Assembly: GCA_964636675.1 (NCBI GenBank) | Contig: CAZWUO010000215.1 | Coordinates: 1 to 5,624 of the forward strand | Length of the DNA: 5,624 nt | Reading direction: 5' to 3' | From: JALUUH01 sp964636675 | Lineage (GTDB): Bacteria; Pseudomonadota; Gammaproteobacteria; S012-40 | Part shown: positions 1-5,624 of the stretch, in pieces | How the letters are laid out: the number at the start of each line of letters is the position of its first letter | Position numbering within the stretch: the stretch's first letter is position 1 | Program-made: the position numbers and the translations under genes | The notes under the pieces: generated by a model | Told to the model about the DNA's origin: nothing | What the model saw: only the letters and a program-made list of their open reading frames with translations | Databases searched by the model: none

Positions 1-764
1 GCTACCCCCGCGGAAGCAGAATTTGCCGCACCACGTTGACGCAAAGAACTCGGACGCGGAACCGCTGACGCAGTAACGGCGGCTTGTCCAACAGCCTCTT
101 CAGCAGCCTCTTCAACAGCGAAGACATTTTGCGCCGATGATTCGCCAGCAGATACCTGTGCTGCGGTTTTTTGTACCGGCTGTTCTGTCGCATTGGCTGC
201 AGATTGCTTTTGCGCATGCTCAGCAGCACGTTTATATTCTTTAAGGGGTTTATTGAGTGCCGCCAGAGACGGCGCACTATCACCCATTTTATCAAACAAC
301 AAGCCATCCACTTCGCGCACCAAGGCCGCCGCGCGCAGTACATTCTCGGCATCATTGCCGTTCGGCGGCTTTGCCGTAATTGCCGCACCCGCTTTTTCAG
401 CAAGCCATTCAAGCGCGGTACTTCTTGCACGCAGTCTTTTCGCAGGGGGGAACAGATGATCCCAGTGGTTCTCGACCAGGTCTTTAATAATAACCAAGCC
501 TACGGATAAACCTTCATAACCATGGTTTTCCAACAAACCACGACCAAGATAAGAGGCCACTAACAAATCTTTTGAATTTTCTTGGAGAATTTTTTGTGAA
601 AGATCTACCACGGTAGACCAATTAATAGATTCAGCGGAAAGAGACTCTTGTTTCGCTATTTCTTCATTGAGCTGTTCAAATGCCGGCTCATATCGCACAG
701 AAACACCGCCCGGCGCATCAGCACTGATAGGCGTTTTCCCTAATTCTTTAAAACTATCATCCAT
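1..764 (-). CDS. tssA: TssA/ImpA-like type VI secretion protein, N-terminal part (cut by window edge)
   Basis: The frame reads without a stop from ATG at 764 down to base 1, giving 254 residues; the C-terminus lies outside the window. Residues about 8-130 match the ImpA N-terminal domain. The opening LGKTPISADAPGGVSVRYEP resembles the family's 'PIs...P.G...ry.p.f' start, and NHWDHLFPP (99-107) followed by an Arg-rich stretch and LEWL (118-121) resembles its 'yWd.lyP' signature. Residues about 175-254 form an Ala/Gln/Glu-rich, probably disordered linker, as expected before a TssA C-terminal oligomerisation domain. In this family TssA is a cytoplasmic T6SS component that primes or caps sheath-tube assembly at the baseplate; the subclass is set by the unseen C-terminus. 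No alternative in-frame ATG/GTG/TTG was found close upstream. The ribosome site is weak (GAG about 9 bases before the ATG). The gene diverges from the TPS operon. The family call is firm; a related ImpA_N-only protein is the alternative. Confidence 0.88.
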   Translation of the reverse strand, partial: MDDSFKELGKTPISADAPGGVSVRYEPAFEQLNEEIAKQESLSAESINWSTVVDLSQKILQENSKDLLVASYLGRGLLENHGYEGLSVGLVIIKDLVENHWDHLFPPAKRLRARSTALEWLAEKAGAAITAKPPNGNDAENVLRAAALVREVDGLLFDKMGDSAPSLAALNKPLKEYKRAAEHAQKQSAANATEQPVQKTAAQVSAGESSAQNVFAVEEAAEEAVGQAAVTASAVPRPSSLRQRGAANSASAGV

Positions 765-801
765 GTTAGCAATCTCATTTGACTTTAAGTGATCATTAAA
801 T

Positions 802-829
802 ATACTAACGCACCTATCGCAACATCCAA
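802..829 (-). promoter_or_regulatory. Candidate tssA promoter (weak)
   Basis: On the minus strand TTGGAT (829-824) is followed after 16 bases by TAGTAT (807-802), each matching 4 of 6 bases of the sigma-70 consensus. An overlapping TATATT (804-799) fits the -10 consensus better but would sit 19 bases from TTGGAT. Either would place the transcript start some 25-35 bases before the tssA ATG. This is AT-rich DNA where such matches arise by chance, so the call is tentative. Confidence 0.22.
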
Positions 830-840
830 TCGGGAACCCG

Positions 841-850
841 CAAAGCTTTG
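841..850. repeat. 10-bp perfect palindrome CAAAGCTTTG
   Basis: CAAAGCTTTG is self-complementary over all ten bases. It lies about 75 bases upstream of the tssA start, just beyond the candidate -35 element, where an operator or activator site could sit. No specific regulator family is recognised, and chance is possible. Confidence 0.35.
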
Positions 851-893
851 GCTTATCGCAGCAAAACAGAATTGTGATAGGATAATATCTGTT

Positions 894-909
894 TTCAAGT
901 ATTCTTGAA
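894..909. repeat. Dyad TTCAAG-TATT-CTTGAA
   Basis: The perfect 6-bp arms TTCAAG (894-899) and CTTGAA (904-909) flank a four-base TATT centre, making a 16-base operator-like dyad. No U-tract follows on either strand, so a terminator is unlikely. The right arm also forms the first unit of the hexamer run at 904-940. No regulator is identified. Confidence 0.4.
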
Positions 910-940
910 CTTAGTCTTAACCCTAACCTTAAACCTTAGC
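904..940. repeat. Six imperfect tandem CTTAAC-like hexamers
   Basis: Consecutive units read CTTGAA, CTTAGT, CTTAAC, CCTAAC, CTTAAAC and CTTAGC, all hexamers except the fifth, which has seven bases. Each differs from CTTAAC by at most two substitutions or one insertion. The run superficially resembles telomere-type CCCTAA DNA but is far too short and degenerate for that. It is non-coding, and may be a slippage-derived microsatellite or a cluster of binding sites. Confidence 0.5.
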
Positions 941-1037
941 AAATTAAGCACTCAAACACTCACACCAAAGTGGCAAACCAGCATATCTCAACAATCTATT
1001 CTTTGCAACAAATCCTAGCCCAGGCTTGCTATCACGC

Positions 1038-1158
1038 AGCATTACGCTAATACTATCCCAGCATTATCGTCCGAATAATTAATTGAGACTTGTGAACTAA
1101 CACACTTTGCTAAGCGAAATTTCTGCGGCATAGTAACTAGCATTAGTGATTAGCATTA
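1038..1158 (+). repeat. AGCATTA heptamer, four same-strand copies
   Basis: Exact AGCATTA occurs at 1038-1044, 1060-1066, 1139-1145 and 1152-1158, all in the same orientation, with a near copy AACATTA at 1167-1173. The first two are 22 bases apart (about two helical turns) and the last two 13 apart. Four copies of a given heptamer in 121 bases is much more than chance predicts. They look like an array of sites for a DNA-binding protein upstream of tpsB, but no known consensus is recognised. Confidence 0.5.
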
Positions 1159-1189
1159 GTCACTAAACATTAGCGACTAACATAGCTGA
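1137..1189. repeat. Four near-tandem 13-14-bp repeats
   Basis: Successive units are CTAGCATTAGTGA (1137-1149), TTAGCATTAGTCA (1150-1162), CTAAACATTAGCGA (1163-1176) and CTAACATAGCTGA (1177-1189). Units 1 and 2 differ at two positions; units 3 and 4 are more degenerate. The array also contains a perfect dyad, TTAGTGA (1143-1149) and TCACTAA (1160-1166), around a 10-base spacer. It sits about 65-120 bases upstream of the candidate tpsB -35 element, a position suited to activator or repressor binding. Confidence 0.6.
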
Positions 1190-1215
1190 TCTCATGTTAT
1201 TGAATAGATCAGCTA
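1183..1215. repeat. Perfect 10-bp inverted repeat, operator or hairpin
   Basis: The arms TAGCTGATCT (1183-1192) and AGATCAGCTA (1206-1215) are exact reverse complements separated by 13 bases. The left arm overlaps the last unit of the tandem array at 1137-1189. No T-tract follows in either direction, so an intrinsic terminator is unlikely. Lying 40 bases before the TTGACA at 1255, it is best read as a dimeric regulator site, or as an RNA hairpin if a promoter lies further upstream. Confidence 0.55.
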
Positions 1216-1254
1216 AAATCACCTGCAAACGGATATTATTCGACGAGCAATGAT

Positions 1255-1283
1255 TTGACAAACTCTAGAAATGATCGGATGAA
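1255..1283 (+). promoter_or_regulatory. Candidate promoter of the tpsB-tpsA operon
   Basis: An exact sigma-70 -35 hexamer TTGACA (1255-1260) is followed after 17 bases by a poor -10, GATGAA (1278-1283). The start would fall near 1290, leaving a leader of about 75 bases before tpsB. A perfect -35 with a weak -10, directly downstream of the repeat cluster, would suit a regulated promoter. The weak -10 makes this uncertain. Confidence 0.35.
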
Positions 1284-1348
1284 TACCGGAGAAAGCTCTG
1301 AGCAAGTTAACCAACAAGATGAGAACAAGGCGAAAACAAACTTAAACC

Positions 1349-1358
1349 ATCAGGTAAA
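1349..1358 (+). promoter_or_regulatory. tpsB ribosome binding site in ATCAGGTAAA element
   Basis: AGG at 1352-1354 lies 10 bases before the tpsB ATG at 1365. The surrounding ATCAGGTAAA is repeated exactly before tpsA at 3171-3180. An in-frame TGA at 1320-1322, with no start codon between it and 1365, fixes this ATG as the tpsB start. Confidence 0.65.
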
Positions 1359-1364
1359 CCATTT

Positions 1365-3137
1365 ATGCGTAAGCAGCACTTCAGAAAACCAGCGCCCTAT
1401 GCAGTAACTCTTGTTGCAGCAACTCTCTGTTATCTCCCATTGCAGGGACTCGCCGCTCCTGACGCGGCTCGAGCCGGCGCTATTGAACCACGCTTTAGCG
1501 AAAAAATCGAGCTCAACAATAAGCAACAAAATCTGCTACAAACTCCTAGCCCCAAAAGTATCAGCGAAGCACCCGATGACGATGTGCCACGCCTTAAGGT
1601 TAGCAGGTTTGAACTCATCGGTGCGACCAATCGACCTGAGCAAGGGCAAGGGATTGATGTCGCGCAACTCAATCGTGTTATTGAATTGATCCGGCAGGAT
1701 TCTGAGCACGGCTTTACAATCGAAGAGCTGCGCCATGTAACGACCACTATTACCACTTACTATCGCGCAAAAGGACTTTTTTTAGCCCGCGCCTTTGTCC
1801 CAGAGCAAAGAATAAAAGACGGCCTGGTTAAAATCCAAATCCTCGAAAGCAATTTTGAAGGAATCGAGATAGAGCAAAACAAGGATTACCAAAACCGGCA
1901 AATACTAAAACCATTTGCCCCTCTGATAAACCAACCCGTAGAAAAAGAGACGATTGAGAATGCCTTATTAAAACTGCATGACTATCCCGGCTTGCAAACT
2001 CGTAATGTTTTTGCCCCCGGCACCCAAACCGGCGCGGCGATACTTAAGATTCAAGTACGCAACGAACAAAAATTGCGATCATCTGTCAACATGGATAATC
2101 ACGGTAGCGAGTTCGCGGGCCGTTATCGTTATCACTTTAATGCTCAGCTCAACAATCCAACGTATAATGCCGACCAATTAAAGTTTAATTTTTTGTATTC
2201 CGGCAAACCGGGAGGGACCTCAGGAAACAGTTTATATGGGAATGTTAATTATCAAGTTCCGGTCATCCCATTTGATATAATCCTAGGCACAGGATATAGC
2301 CAGAACCGCTATGCACTGGGTCAGTTTTTAGCCCAGCAAAACATCAATGGTCGATCCAAGATCGCGCAGGTTTATGTCAACAAACACCTCATTAGAAAGC
2401 GCAATTTCAGCCTGCAAAGCAGCGCCCAGTTTGCCCATAAATATGCTGAAACACTCGATGATCAAACATCAAGTAGTCGCGATAGGCTCTCAGTCTTCGG
2501 CCTAAATGTATCCATTAAACATTCAGACACACTGGGCAAGAATCTTGTTAACTTAACCGCTTATCGCAGCATCAGTGGCTTTCTCGGTGCAATGGATGGA
2601 AACGGTGATGGCACATCAAGCCGTACCTTGGGCTTGAACCAAAATGCGAGTGGAAGCTTTGCCAAATATGCGCTGAACTATACCCGGGTACAGCCTTTAT
2701 TTCAGCTGTTCGAAAGCAGCTTTTTCAATCATCAATATTTGTTAATCCGCACTCAAGGCCAATATACCGACGACGCACTCATTTCCTTGGAGCAAATGAC
2801 TTTAGGCGGCCCGAACAACGTTCGCGCCTACCCCGTATCAGCGGCCTTAATGGATAAAGCCGGTTTTTTTTCACTGGAATGGATCGCTAAATCCGCGGCC
2901 ATGACCCAGGTCAGTTGGTTGCAAGCCCTGCAATTTTCAATATTTTTTGATTACGCAAAAGGCTACAGAAATCGATCACTTACCAACGAAAATAAAAATA
3001 TTTCTTTGGCCGGAACCGGTTTAGGCATGATGTTAATTAACAACAAAGGTTTTAATGTTAAAACAGAACTCGCCGTGCCGGTTGACGGCAGCAAGTTCAC
3101 CGCAACATTTTATTTTAGCTTAAGTTATAACTTTTAG
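1365..3137 (+). CDS. TpsB outer-membrane transporter (FhaC/ShlB/HMW1B family) of a two-partner secretion system
   Basis: This is a complete 590-residue protein, the usual length for the family. Residues 1-30/31 are a Sec signal peptide (basic start, hydrophobic VTLVAATLCYLPL core, cleavage near GLAA). A 45-residue polar linker follows, where FhaC carries its plug helix. POTRA1 covers about 77-162, with GFTIEELRHVTTTITTYYRA (116-135) leading to ARAFVPEQ (141-148), the family's 'YraaGy.laraf.P.Q' pattern. POTRA2 covers about 163-232. The rest is the beta-barrel: LGGPNNVRAYP (480-490) is the L6 motif, with the key Arg at 487 and VRAY in place of FhaC's VRGY. FFDYAKG (527-533) is the conserved 'F.D.G' strand motif, and the chain ends in FYFSLSYNF, a BAM-type signal with terminal Phe590. 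In this family POTRA domains bind the partner's TPS domain and the barrel exports it across the outer membrane. The partner gene starts 48 bases downstream. No frameshift was seen. Confidence 0.96.
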   Translation: MRKQHFRKPAPYAVTLVAATLCYLPLQGLAAPDAARAGAIEPRFSEKIELNNKQQNLLQTPSPKSISEAPDDDVPRLKVSRFELIGATNRPEQGQGIDVAQLNRVIELIRQDSEHGFTIEELRHVTTTITTYYRAKGLFLARAFVPEQRIKDGLVKIQILESNFEGIEIEQNKDYQNRQILKPFAPLINQPVEKETIENALLKLHDYPGLQTRNVFAPGTQTGAAILKIQVRNEQKLRSSVNMDNHGSEFAGRYRYHFNAQLNNPTYNADQLKFNFLYSGKPGGTSGNSLYGNVNYQVPVIPFDIILGTGYSQNRYALGQFLAQQNINGRSKIAQVYVNKHLIRKRNFSLQSSAQFAHKYAETLDDQTSSSRDRLSVFGLNVSIKHSDTLGKNLVNLTAYRSISGFLGAMDGNGDGTSSRTLGLNQNASGSFAKYALNYTRVQPLFQLFESSFFNHQYLLIRTQGQYTDDALISLEQMTLGGPNNVRAYPVSAALMDKAGFFSLEWIAKSAAMTQVSWLQALQFSIFFDYAKGYRNRSLTNENKNISLAGTGLGMMLINNKGFNVKTELAVPVDGSKFTATFYFSLSYNF

Positions 3138-3140
3138 TGT

Positions 3141-3161
3141 TTCTTTAATATTCCTTTAATA
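3141..3161. repeat. Short tandem duplication in the tpsB-tpsA gap
   Basis: TTCTTTAATA (3141-3150) is followed at once by TTCCTTTAATA (3151-3161), which differs by one inserted C. It lies just after the tpsB stop. No hairpin is visible in the 48-base gap, so there is no sign of a terminator between the two genes. Confidence 0.45.
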
Positions 3162-3170
3162 CATAATGGA

Positions 3171-3180
3171 ATCAGGTAAA
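3171..3180 (+). promoter_or_regulatory. tpsA ribosome binding site in ATCAGGTAAA element
   Basis: AGG at 3174-3176 lies 9 bases before the ATG at 3186. The ten bases ATCAGGTAAA are identical to those before tpsB. An ATG at 3166 is out of frame, so 3186 is the supported start; it is followed directly by a signal peptide. Confidence 0.65.
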
Positions 3181-3185
3181 AATTG

Positions 3186-5624
3186 ATGACAAAATTTCAC
3201 CACAGCCCCTCTGCTAAATCACCCTATTTCACCTACCGGCTTTATCCAATAGCCATAATAGCAGCGGGCACACTTTTTATGCCGCTAACATCGGCTTATG
3301 CGGCGCCCAGTGGCGGAAAAGTCACCTCGGGCAATGCAAGCATTAGTCAAACGGGCAATATCACCGAAATTAATCAGGCGTCAAATACCGCCTCTCTGGA
3401 TTGGCAGTCTTTTAATGTCAATGCAAACGAAACCGTCAATTTTGTACAGCCCTCTGCCTCGGCAGTCGCGATTAATCGCATTTATGATCAAAACACGAGT
3501 GAAATTTACGGATCAATTAACGCGAACGGACGTGTCTTCTTGCAAAACCCCAACGGTTTTATTTTTGGGCGAAACTCGGTAATTAATGTGAACAGTATCA
3601 TCGCAACCACGCTGAATATTGCGGATGAGGGCAATGGCCGTTATGTATTAGCCGCAGATAACGGCGCAAATGGCCAAATTATAAATCGTGGATTGATCCA
3701 AGCTGCCACCGGCGGCTCGGTCAATCTGATTGCCAACTCGGTAGATAATCAAGGAGCCATTATTGCCGACTATGGGCATATCAACCTCGCATCAGGTCGC
3801 CAAGCCACAATAGATTTTGATGGCGATGGGCTGCTTAGCTTTGCGGTAGACGCAGCGACCATTAACAACGACCAACTCATCAAAGACGCTATAAAAAATT
3901 CAGGTAGCTTACAAGCCAATGGCGGCACTATTGCGTTAACCGCCAAAACAGCACAAGGCGTCTTTGATCAAGCTATTAATAATGAAGGCCTGATCGAAGC
4001 CGGACGCATCGCAAATATTGGCGGTGAAATACATCTTATCGGCAGCGGCGCACCGGTTGTGCAAAGTGGTGAATTGCGTGCGGCGGGCAGTAATGGCGAT
4101 GGCGGATTTATACACCTAGAATCTGACAATATGACCATTGCAAGCAACGATAGCGTGACGGATGTTTCCTCAGAAACAGGTATAGGAGGATTGGTGAAAT
4201 TTCTGGGCAAACTCGTCGGCTTATTTGGCAACTCAGCGGTTAATGCTTCGGGCGAAACCGGCGGTGGCGAAATCCTGATTGGTGGTGCTTTTCAAGGAAA
4301 AAATCCCGACACTCAAAATGCAGAAAAAACTATCGTTGCAGAGAACGTCTCTTTAAAAGCCAATGCAAGACAGCAAGGTAATGGCGGTGAAGTCATCGTC
4401 TGGTCAGATATTTTTACCCAATACTATGGCAGTATCCAAGCCAAAGGCGGCTCCCAATCCGGCAATGGCGGTTTTGTCGAAGTGTCAGGCAAGCAAACCC
4501 TAACAACCCGGGGAGATATCGATACCAGTGCAGCAATGGGTGAGAGCGGAACTATTTTATTTGACCCACTGAATATCGAAATCAAAACATCAGGAACTAC
4601 AACGACACCGTTAACAACGTCCAACGACATTAACACCTTGGCCTTTGACACAGCCCCAACAGATAACAGCGTAGTCCTCGCCAGTGATCTTGCAAACCTC
4701 AACGGAAAAATTATTTTACAAGCAAGCGATAATATTAGTGTCAACGCCGACGTCACTTTAGGCGCTGGTGCCACTGAGTTTAATCTACAAGCGGGTGAGA
4801 ACATCAATGTCAATGCAAAAATAACGGCAACGAATTCAGCAGGAACTGCTATTCACTTAGAAGCAGACTCGCCCCATTCAACCACCAGCCATTTAACCAC
4901 CAATAATGCGGCAGACGGAATCGGTAGCATTACCTTCGGCACTACGGTTGACAACAATACGGTGCTAACGACCGGCGAAATTAATAGCAACGGAGGAGAT
5001 ATCACTTTCATTGCAGCGAATTTTGATTTAGCTAACGCCATAAAAATAGATGCTGCTGGTAGTGCAAACGGCAGTGTGAATATCGCCTTGTCCACAACGA
5101 ACACCGACCTAAGCTTAGGGGATGCTGGCATACTCACCAGCGCAGAACTCAATAAATTCCAAAATGTGAATATTTTCACTATGGGCACGGCCACTACCAA
5201 AGGACTAGACGGAACGGGAGTCACAAACAACGACCCTCCAACAAGCACTGATCCAAGCACGCTAATAACTCAAACCATAAAACTAAATGGCTCGATTGAT
5301 CTGTCCAATGTTGCTAACAGTCTCGTTTTTGCTACAAATGTCAGTTTAGATGGTAATACCGATCTAATAAGTAACAAGCTAACATTCAATGCAGCCACCA
5401 CACTCGATGCGACAACGAGCAATTATAAATTATCTATTGATGCGACTAATGTTGCGAATGAAATTGACATCGCGTCCACCGTGACAAACTTGAATGATCT
5501 TAGCCTAAAACAAGGAACGGCTACCCAGAATACCGTTAACATAATAAATAAGATTGCAAACCTCTCTCTCGGGGGCACGGGTGATGTTGCATTACAAGGT
5601 GCACTTGATCGCAGCGGAACGACC
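3186..5624 (+). CDS. TpsA exoprotein, filamentous-haemagglutinin type, N-terminal 813 residues (cut by window edge)
   Basis: The frame is open from ATG 3186 to the right edge. Residues 1-39 are a signal peptide with a long polar start, a core from about 22 to 34 and an AYA|A cleavage site. It lacks the classical extended signal region (ESPR) of many TpsA proteins. Residues about 41-160 are the TPS/Haemagg_act domain, with DWQSFNV (72-78), a VNFVQPS stretch, NRI (97-99) and RVFLQNPNGFIFG (116-128) bearing the NPNG motif. Residues 163-318 hold beta-helix repeats of N-x-G-x-I/L-x-A type, including the GDGLLSFAVD stretch (213-222). Residues 332-466 form a core module: VGLFGN, GGGEILIGGAFQGKNP (359-374), GGEVIVWSD (400-408), GNGGFVEVSGK (426-436) and SGTILFDPLNIEI (454-466). 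The remainder is Asn/Thr/Ser-rich and repetitive. I see no cysteine codon. In this family the protein is exported by TpsB and folds into a surface beta-helix. Adhesin, haemagglutinin or contact-toxin function depends on the missing C-terminus. Confidence 0.95.
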   Translation, partial: MTKFHHSPSAKSPYFTYRLYPIAIIAAGTLFMPLTSAYAAPSGGKVTSGNASISQTGNITEINQASNTASLDWQSFNVNANETVNFVQPSASAVAINRIYDQNTSEIYGSINANGRVFLQNPNGFIFGRNSVINVNSIIATTLNIADEGNGRYVLAADNGANGQIINRGLIQAATGGSVNLIANSVDNQGAIIADYGHINLASGRQATIDFDGDGLLSFAVDAATINNDQLIKDAIKNSGSLQANGGTIALTAKTAQGVFDQAINNEGLIEAGRIANIGGEIHLIGSGAPVVQSGELRAAGSNGDGGFIHLESDNMTIASNDSVTDVSSETGIGGLVKFLGKLVGLFGNSAVNASGETGGGEILIGGAFQGKNPDTQNAEKTIVAENVSLKANARQQGNGGEVIVWSDIFTQYYGSIQAKGGSQSGNGGFVEVSGKQTLTTRGDIDTSAAMGESGTILFDPLNIEIKTSGTTTTPLTTSNDINTLAFDTAPTDNSVVLASDLANLNGKIILQASDNISVNADVTLGAGATEFNLQAGENINVNAKITATNSAGTAIHLEADSPHSTTSHLTTNNAADGIGSITFGTTVDNNTVLTTGEINSNGGDITFIAANFDLANAIKIDAAGSANGSVNIALSTTNTDLSLGDAGILTSAELNKFQNVNIFTMGTATTKGLDGTGVTNNDPPTSTDPSTLITQTIKLNGSIDLSNVANSLVFATNVSLDGNTDLISNKLTFNAATTLDATTSNYKLSIDATNVANEIDIASTVTNLNDLSLKQGTATQNTVNIINKIANLSLGGTGDVALQGALDRSGTT

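Larger units (their letters stand above)
765..1364. other. Divergent intergenic region, repeat-rich, no supported gene
   Basis: This 600-base AT-rich spacer separates tssA (leftward) from tpsB (rightward). I see no convincing protein gene in it: open frames are short, without good ribosome sites or recognisable products. It carries several short repeats and dyads, listed separately: a palindrome at 841-850, a dyad at 894-909, CTTAAC-like hexamers at 904-940, AGCATTA heptamers between 1038 and 1158, near-tandem 13-14-mers at 1137-1189, and an inverted repeat at 1183-1215. Both genes must be transcribed from here or beyond, so at least two promoters are expected. The length and repeat content suggest regulatory function, which is inference. 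A small RNA cannot be excluded. Confidence 0.8.

Noticed and set aside
2..509. Open frames on both strands over the tssA region (minus 2-430, plus 171-509, plus 193-459)
   Set aside because: They are out-of-frame or antisense to the ImpA-domain frame, which gives a coherent conserved protein; their translations are Arg/Leu/Cys-rich with no family features.
904..940. Telomere or replication-origin repeat
   Set aside because: The run is only 37 bases and degenerate, and it is internal to bacterial coding DNA with no DnaA boxes or replication genes in view.
1090..1110. CRP-like site around TTGTGAACTAACACACTT
   Set aside because: Only the left half TGTGA matches; the expected TCACA after six bases is absent.
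1183..1215. Intrinsic terminator at the 10-bp inverted repeat
   Set aside because: The stem is only moderately GC-rich, the loop is 13 bases, and no T-tract follows in either direction; there is also no gene end nearby.
1194..1253. A 19-codon open frame starting MLLNRSAK inside the intergenic region
   Set aside because: Too short, no ribosome site, and it begins in the loop of the inverted repeat at 1183-1215.
1279..1407. A 42-codon open frame (starting MNTGESSEQVNQQ) overlapping the start of tpsB in another frame
   Set aside because: It has no Shine-Dalgarno site and no recognisable product. Its composition is that of random AT-rich leader, and its end merely reads through the tpsB signal-peptide codons out of frame. 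A coupling leader peptide is possible but unsupported.
1430..1756. Antisense open frames across the start of tpsB
   Set aside because: They are shadows of the signal peptide and POTRA1 coding sequence, with no start signals or recognisable product.
3968..5260. Antisense open frames across tpsA (3968-4231, 4424-4813, 4853-5260)
   Set aside because: They arise because the Asn/Ala/Thr/Gly-rich beta-helix codons have few stops on the opposite strand; the hydrophobic translations reflect that composition.

Overview
The window looks like chromosomal DNA from a Gram-negative proteobacterium, most likely a gammaproteobacterium. It codes for an outer-membrane two-partner secretion (TPS) system and the start of a type VI secretion (T6SS) gene. 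The genus cannot be fixed from sequence alone. No RNA gene, insertion sequence, CRISPR array or tRNA was seen.

Layout. (1) Bases 1-764, minus strand: the first 254 codons of a TssA/ImpA-type T6SS protein, cut by the left edge. It has a clear ImpA N-terminal domain followed by an Ala/Gln/Glu-rich linker. (2) Bases 765-1364: a 600-base AT-rich divergent intergenic region with no convincing gene. It is unusually rich in short repeats: a run of CTTAAC-like hexamers (904-940), repeated AGCATTA heptamers (1038-1158), four near-tandem 13-14-mers (1137-1189), a perfect 10-bp inverted repeat (1183-1215), and a candidate promoter with an exact TTGACA (1255-1283). (3) Bases 1365-3137, plus strand: a complete 590-residue TpsB transporter of the FhaC/ShlB/HMW1B family. 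It has a signal peptide, two POTRA domains and a 16-strand-type barrel with a VRAY L6 motif and a C-terminal Phe. (4) Bases 3186-5624, plus strand: the first 813 codons of the partner TpsA exoprotein, open to the right edge. It has a signal peptide, an NPNG-containing TPS recognition domain, beta-helix repeats and a conserved GG-rich core module, then Asn/Thr/Ser-rich repeats.

How the genes work together. tpsB and tpsA are 48 bases apart and share an identical 10-base translation-initiation element, so they are almost certainly one operon. The TpsA precursor would cross the inner membrane by Sec, be recognised in the periplasm by the TpsB POTRA domains through its TPS domain, and be threaded through the TpsB barrel to the surface. 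What the TpsA does (adhesin, haemagglutinin, contact-dependent toxin or other) depends on its C-terminus, which lies outside the window. The T6SS gene diverges from the operon, so the repeat-rich spacer could serve both, but the sequence does not prove co-regulation.

The gene families themselves are known. The least explained part is the repeat-dense intergenic region.
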